Shown here in pieces: positions 60,308 through 64,000 of a DNA stretch of 64,000 nucleotides. Position numbers and translations under genes: made by a program. The notes beneath the pieces were generated by a model. It made no database searches. It was given only the letters and a program-made list of their open reading frames with translations, and was not told the DNA's origin. Origin of the DNA: Peteryoungia desertarenae (GTDB lineage Bacteria; Pseudomonadota; Alphaproteobacteria; Rhizobiales; Rhizobiaceae); the NCBI RefSeq assembly GCF_005860795.2, contig NZ_CP058350.1, positions 684,001 through 748,000 of the forward strand. The letters are read 5' to 3'. The stretch's first letter is position 1. Each line of letters starts with the position of its first letter.

Positions 60308-60339
60308 TTGCAAATAGTCTTATAAGAGCAGCTGCAAAA

Positions 60340-60912
60340 TTATGCGGCTTCTTCTTCCTGCGCATCGTCCTCGTCAAGCGTCTTGCCACGCTTGGGGCCC
60401 TTGGCAAGATTAACCTCTACGAGACGCACAGCCTCGGTCTCGGACATCTTGTTGACAGCTGCAATCTCACGCGCCATCCGGTCGAGGGCAGCTTCGTAAA
60501 GCTGGCGCTCGGAATAGGACTGTTCCGGCTGGTTTTCAGCACGATAGAGATCGCGCACCACCTCAGCGATCGAAATCAGGTCACCGGAATTGATCTTCGC
60601 GTCATACTCCTGCGCACGACGGGACCACATGGTCCGCTTGACGCGAGCCTTGCCCTGCACGACCTTGAGCGCGCGATCAACAAAGTCCGTCTCGGACAGC
60701 TTGCGCATGCCGATGCTGACAGCTTTTGCGACAGGAACTTTCAGACGCATCTTGTCTTTTTCGAAATCGATCACGAAAAGCTCAAGCTTCATGCCAGCGA
60801 CTTCTTGCTCTTCGATAGCGCTGATGGTACCCACACCATGTGCCGGATAAACGATCGACTCGCCTGTCTTGAAACCATGGCGCGTGGGGGATTTCTTCTG
60901 CTGGGTCGTCAT
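60340..60912 (-). CDS. carD: CarD family transcriptional regulator (CdnL-like)
   Basis: A 190-residue RNA-polymerase-binding protein. The N-terminal CarD/TRCF-RID domain begins FKTGESIVYPAHGVGTISAI and binds the polymerase beta subunit. The helical C-terminal half (~75-160) contains MWSRRAQEYDAKINSGDL, including the DNA-contacting Trp region. An acidic tail ends it. Such proteins stabilise open complexes, notably at rRNA promoters. ATG at 60912 (MTTQQKKSPTRHG) is preferred; a TTG three codons earlier is closer to GGGAG. It has its own promoter region upstream. Confidence 0.93.
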   Translation of the reverse strand: MTTQQKKSPTRHGFKTGESIVYPAHGVGTISAIEEQEVAGMKLELFVIDFEKDKMRLKVPVAKAVSIGMRKLSETDFVDRALKVVQGKARVKRTMWSRRAQEYDAKINSGDLISIAEVVRDLYRAENQPEQSYSERQLYEAALDRMAREIAAVNKMSETEAVRLVEVNLAKGPKRGKTLDEDDAQEEEAA

Positions 60913-61306
60913 TCTAGTCAAAAACTCCCTGTTTTGCTTCCGGCTTTCTGCCGGCGCCGGGTCGGTCAGGCCCGGATGAGACGGGGGAAACCGTCAGGTC
61001 ACTCCATCCTGATCCAGCCCGTCACGCGCAAACATAACGACCATCGCGACAGCGACACGACACATGAACGTCGTTAATGTCACGGACACCGCGGTTGGTT
61101 GTAAGTGTGCTTTCGTGATGGTTCAGGGCATATCTATGCCGCAAAGTGGAACAGTTTTAATAAGCTAGCACAAAAAGACGCGGAAATCAATATTTTACTG
61201 CATCGCGCCTTGCACGTGACGAATCAGCGGCACAAAGAAGGAAAGCCATGGGCAAACAGTGGACCATTTGGGTGGAGCCACAGACCGAGGGCCGTCCCTG
61301 TAGCAA
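60913..61306. other. 394-base intergenic region between carD and fdxA
   Basis: It holds the carD leader and a candidate carD promoter (61162-61190), an AT-richer block (61150-61200), and a possible 30-codon reading frame at its far end. No tRNA-like or repeat element is seen. The proximal part contains GC-rich inverted sequences (around 60940-61000) that could structure the carD leader, but no specific motif is recognised. Confidence 0.5.
61162..61190 (-). promoter_or_regulatory. Candidate sigma-70 promoter of carD
   Basis: On the minus strand TTGATT (61190-61185), a 17-base spacer and TAGCTT (61167-61162) form a good housekeeping-type pair in an AT-rich block, about 250 bases before the carD start. 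The implied leader is long. Confidence 0.45.
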
Positions 61307-61340
61307 TCAATCACCAGAGCCGGGCTTTTCAGAGAAGTAG
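61248..61340 (+). CDS. Possible 30-residue small protein
   Basis: An ATG preceded by AAGGA at good distance opens a 30-codon frame encoding [20 protein letters not shown] followed by about ten residues. Its end overlaps the 3' end of fdxA on the other strand. It has two tryptophans and no hydrophobic segment. The ribosome-binding site is the only support; conservation is unknown. Confidence 0.2.
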   Translation: MGKQWTIWVEPQTEGRPCSNQSPEPGFSEK

Positions 61341-61645
61341 AGTTCATACTTCCCTTCAACTCCGTCCATCTCCTTGGCCTCAGGCATGGGCTCCTTCTTG
61401 ACGGTGATGTTGGGCCAGATCTTCGCGAATTCGGTATTGATCTTCAGCCACTTGTCGAGCCCCGGCTCGGTGTCGGGCTTGATCGCCTCGGCGGGACATT
61501 CCGGCTCACACACGCCGCAGTCAATGCACTCGTCGGGATGGATTACGAGGAAGTTTTCACCCTCATAGAAACAATCAACCGGGCAGACTTCCACGCAATC
61601 CGTATACTTGCAGCGAATACAGTTGTCAGTGACGATATAGGTCAT
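61307..61645 (-). CDS. fdxA: Seven-iron ferredoxin FdxA
   Basis: A 112-residue [3Fe-4S][4Fe-4S] ferredoxin. Cysteines at 9, 12, 17, 21, 40, 43, 46 and 50 ([18 protein letters not shown] and [13 protein letters not shown]) match Azotobacter ferredoxin I-type proteins, and the ~55-residue C-terminal extension ([19 protein letters not shown]) is typical. ATG at 61645 (MTYIVTDNC) is the family start; the frame is open to 61693. The neighbouring S4 and carD genes on the same strand are a common alphaproteobacterial order. Confidence 0.96.
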   Translation of the reverse strand: MTYIVTDNCIRCKYTDCVEVCPVDCFYEGENFLVIHPDECIDCGVCEPECPAEAIKPDTEPGLDKWLKINTEFAKIWPNITVKKEPMPEAKEMDGVEGKYELYFSEKPGSGD

Positions 61646-61829
61646 GCAGCACTCCAGAAGGGCGTCTCGGGTCCGGCTCAGGGTGAATCTCATTCGAACC
61701 GACTGAGCAGGGGCGTCGGATATCCGACCACCCGGTTGGAAATTTTATACAGGCTTGTGAGCTACTGCGTTCTAAACGCCATGGCAAGGATAAACAATTC
61801 GCCATTGAGCCGCAGGAGAAGAGATTTTT

Positions 61830-62243
61830 CTAATCCTCCAGCCAGTCGTTTCGGGAGCGGAATTCATCCAACGCACGCCGCTCACGCTTGGTCGGCCTGC
61901 CGGCGCCGGGAGCTCTCACGGCTTGATCTAACGCTGACAGTTTCTCCTGCTCGGAGGGAGCTGGTGTCAGATCTTCGTAAAGACGCCTTGCTTCTTCGTA
62001 AGGTCCTCGGCGCTCTCCGGGCGCTACCACGACCAGAACAAGATCGCGCCGCTCAAGCGCAACCTCAATTTTGTCCCCAGCCTTCAAGAGATGGCTCGGT
62101 TGGCGCACCGTCTGGCCGTTGACCTTGACATGACCGGCAGCCACACGCTCCTGGGCAAGACTTCTGGATTTGGTGACACGGGCAAAGAAGAGCCACTTGT
62201 CGATGCGCTGGCGCGAACCGCTCTGTGCCGCTTCCTGGCTCAT
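61830..62243 (-). CDS. S4 domain RNA-binding protein (HslR/Hsp15-like)
   Basis: A 137-residue protein with an S4 domain at ~12-70: RIDKWLFFARVTKSRSLAQE, then VKVNGQTVRQPSHLLKAGD. It resembles Hsp15 (HslR), which binds stalled 50S subunits carrying nascent chains. The basic C-terminal tail (RPTKRERRALDEF) fits RNA binding. It starts one base after the helicase stop codon, so it is translationally coupled to it. Confidence 0.92.
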   Translation of the reverse strand: MSQEAAQSGSRQRIDKWLFFARVTKSRSLAQERVAAGHVKVNGQTVRQPSHLLKAGDKIEVALERRDLVLVVVAPGERRGPYEEARRLYEDLTPAPSEQEKLSALDQAVRAPGAGRPTKRERRALDEFRSRNDWLED

Positions 62244-62244
62244 C

Positions 62245-64000
62245 TCACTTCTTCATCTGCTCCTTGAGCGCGGCAAGCTTTGCGAAGGGTGAGTCCGGAT
62301 CCACGGGCTTTTCCTTGCGCGGTGGCTTGGCTTCAAAACGGTTGCCTTGAGCCTTTGTATCCCGGTCCGGTCGAGGTCCGCGATCGTTTCGGTCGCCCTT
62401 GCCACTGAAGCCACCCTTGTTGCTGTCACGGTCACGGTTCTTGCCGAACTGCTCCTTGCGATTGTCGCGAGCGCGCTCGTCGCGGCGCCCTTCACTGCGC
62501 CCGTCTGTACGCGCATCGCCCTGTGCACGCTGGCCCTGGCCACGACGGTCAGGTTGACGAGCACCACCACGCTGGTTGTCATTGCGTCCGCCCGGACGCC
62601 ACAACAGGACTGGCTTCGGCTCAGCCGGCGCTTGATCTTCGCCAAGTGCAGCATCGACGATAGCGGCTGCCGGCGTCACATCCTGCGAAACGTCTACGGG
62701 CTTCTGCCCCTCATCAACCACAGCAGAGGCATCGCCAGCATCCTCCTTGTCCGCATCATCGGCCTCCGCATCATCGGCGGCAGTGGCGTTATCAGCGGCT
62801 GCTGAAGCGGACGGCGACTGGGCAGCGAGGAATGCCGCGGCTTCTTCAGCCGTCACGCTGTCAGCCCGATAACCCAGCCCTTTCAAAATCTCTTCCATAT
62901 CATCCGGCGTGGCGCCCAGAATGGACAGCATTGCCGTCGTCGTTGTAAAGCGGCGCCCGTCATACGCCCCCTCAGGACGCGCGCTTGTGCCGGGTTTCCA
63001 CTGGAGAAGTGGGCGAATGAGATCGGCAAGCCGCTCAAGAATGTCAATTCGAACGGCGCGCTTACCAAGGAAGCGGAAACCGGCAAGCTTGTAAAAGGTC
63101 CGCTCGAAGCTGGTATCCGTTACGACTGACGTACGACCGGCAGCCAGAATTGGAATGAGATCGCCATAACCGGGCTTGTCCAGGCCGTCGTTCTTCAAGG
63201 CCCAGAGCAGTGTAATGAGCTCGGCCGGAGCAGGCTTGAGCAGAGCCGGCATGAAGATGTGATAAGCACCGAAGCGTACTCCATAACGACGCATTGATGC
63301 GCGCGCATCCTGATCGAGCGTCTTTACATCATCGGCAACATCGCGACGGAAAAGCACGCCGAGATTTTCAACGAGCTGGAATGCCAATCCCTTGGCGAGA
63401 CCCTGGAGGTCTTCCGCACGCGATAAATCATCGAGCGGCTTCAGGACCGTCGAGATATGGTGATTGACGAAACGTTCGATGCGGGCAACCACGTGATCAC
63501 GTGCGGTGCCCGACAACTGCTCATCAGCAAGCAGGATAACGCGGGGATGCAACATGTGATCGGTGCCGGAAAGTCGCGCCACGGGATCGCCAAGCCAACG
63601 CACCAAACCATCGGAACTGATCGCGAGATCGCCATTTCCTGACGCATGGAGCCGCGCAGCACGTGCTTCGAATTCCAGCGCAAGTGCCTTATACGCGGCA
63701 GCGAGAACGGCCTTCGCATCAGACCCCTCTGTCCCAGAGATCGGCGTGAACCGGAAACCGGCAAGTTGACCCATGGCATGGCCTTCTACGAAGACATCGC
63801 CGTTCACACTGATTTCAGCTTCCAACATCGCATTCTCTCTCAAGCGCTTCATGAGCACAGATGTCCTGCGATCAACAAAGCGTTTCGTCAACCGTTCATG
63901 TAGCGCATCGGACAATCGATCTTCGATTTCCCGCGTCTTTTCTTGCCAGTGTGTCGGATCGGCAAGCCAGCCTGGCCGGTTCGACACATAAGTCCATGTT
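62245..64000 (-). CDS. SUV3/MgpS-like RNA helicase, C-terminal part (5' end outside window)
   Basis: The minus-strand frame is open to the last base, so this is the C-terminal ~585 residues of a longer protein. It matches the alphaproteobacterial helicase-related family (MgpS-type, related to mitochondrial SUV3): the segment THWQEKTREIEDRLSDALHE, FGAYHIFMPALLKPAPAELI, then FLGKRAVRIDILERLADLIR. An acidic Asp/Ala linker (~430-490 of this part) and a long Arg/Gly/Asp-rich tail (about 500-580) likely to bind RNA follow. The helicase motifs lie off the window. GTG at 63987 is in frame but is unlikely to be the start. Confidence 0.88.
   Translation of the reverse strand, partial: TWTYVSNRPGWLADPTHWQEKTREIEDRLSDALHERLTKRFVDRRTSVLMKRLRENAMLEAEISVNGDVFVEGHAMGQLAGFRFTPISGTEGSDAKAVLAAAYKALALEFEARAARLHASGNGDLAISSDGLVRWLGDPVARLSGTDHMLHPRVILLADEQLSGTARDHVVARIERFVNHHISTVLKPLDDLSRAEDLQGLAKGLAFQLVENLGVLFRRDVADDVKTLDQDARASMRRYGVRFGAYHIFMPALLKPAPAELITLLWALKNDGLDKPGYGDLIPILAAGRTSVVTDTSFERTFYKLAGFRFLGKRAVRIDILERLADLIRPLLQWKPGTSARPEGAYDGRRFTTTTAMLSILGATPDDMEEILKGLGYRADSVTAEEAAAFLAAQSPSASAAADNATAADDAEADDADKEDAGDASAVVDEGQKPVDVSQDVTPAAAIVDAALGEDQAPAEPKPVLLWRPGGRNDNQRGGARQPDRRGQGQRAQGDARTDGRSEGRRDERARDNRKEQFGKNRDRDSNKGGFSGKGDRNDRGPRPDRDTKAQGNRFEAKPPRKEKPVDPDSPFAKLAALKEQMKK

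Overview
This window looks like a piece of the main chromosome of an alphaproteobacterium of the family Rhizobiaceae (Rhizobium, Agrobacterium, Allorhizobium or a close relative). The evidence is the GC-rich coding sequence and several gene arrangements typical of that group: the F1 ATP synthase operon atpHAGDC separated from the F0 genes, mdh-sucCDAB-lpdA and sdhCDAB a few kilobases apart, hemC-hemD-mic60-hemY divergent from tsaD-gpsA, an Omp19-type lipoprotein, an IalB-type secreted protein, CarD and a SUV3/MgpS-type helicase. I found no rRNA, tRNA, CRISPR array, insertion sequence, prophage or integrated element. This is core genome, and the less ordinary signals are in leaders, overlaps, start codons and small uncharacterised genes.

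Layout. 1-855: 3' part of a GMC oxidoreductase gene. 922-5879 (minus): atpHAGDC, with a candidate promoter near 6045-6072. 6135-9818 (minus): a small membrane protein, priA and a lysophospholipid acyltransferase-like protein. 9940-12033 (plus): xerC and a TraB/GumN protein, convergent with and overlapping a DUF2867 gene, which follows a cytochrome b561 gene. 13167-23105 (minus): the TCA-cycle block mdh-sucC-sucD-sucA-sucB, a MAPEG gene, an unknown secreted protein gene and lpdA. 23279-28655 (minus): zapE, an Omp19-like lipoprotein and sdhCDAB. 28947-32786: a small secreted protein (plus), then a minus-strand run tsaD-gpsA-YciI-EVE-methyltransferase. 32860-38713 (plus): hemC, hemD, mic60, hemY, a TerB-like gene and a class I amidotransferase gene. 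38710-46639: an MFS transporter, YggT, ppa, an unknown secreted protein, a GNAT protein, typA and an M3 peptidase. 46907-54165: a Bcr/CflA-type exporter, argG, an SDR, a LysE-family exporter, rlmN, an IalB-family protein, a YkvA-family protein and a pterin dehydratase. 54192-60188: a low-molecular-weight phosphatase gene (apparently frameshifted), thpR, a GDSL arylesterase, a LolD/FtsX-type ABC pair and a Bax-inhibitor-1 gene with a structured leader. 60340-64000 (minus): carD, fdxA, an S4-domain gene and the C-terminal part of a SUV3-like helicase.

How the genes work together. Much of the window serves aerobic energy metabolism: malate dehydrogenase, succinyl-CoA synthetase, the 2-oxoglutarate dehydrogenase complex (E1, E2 and E3 in one block), succinate dehydrogenase and the F1 sector of ATP synthase, supported by heme synthesis, pyrophosphatase and ferredoxin. 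A second theme is the cell envelope: the acyltransferase, Omp19, IalB, Mic60, the GDSL/ABC export locus and GpsA for phospholipid precursors. A third is information processing: PriA, XerC, TsaD, RlmN, TypA, CarD, ThpR and the S4 and SUV3 RNA proteins.

The items most worth a second look are a probable single-base frameshift in the phosphatase gene (about 54591); a methyltransferase whose apparent N-terminus has no standard start codon but has a CTG behind a good ribosome-binding site (29944); a perfect 14-bp-arm palindrome upstream of mdh (23241-23270); a two-stage hairpin between sucD and sucA (19928-19964); and a structured leader before the BI-1 gene that resembles the ybhL RNA motif reported for this order.
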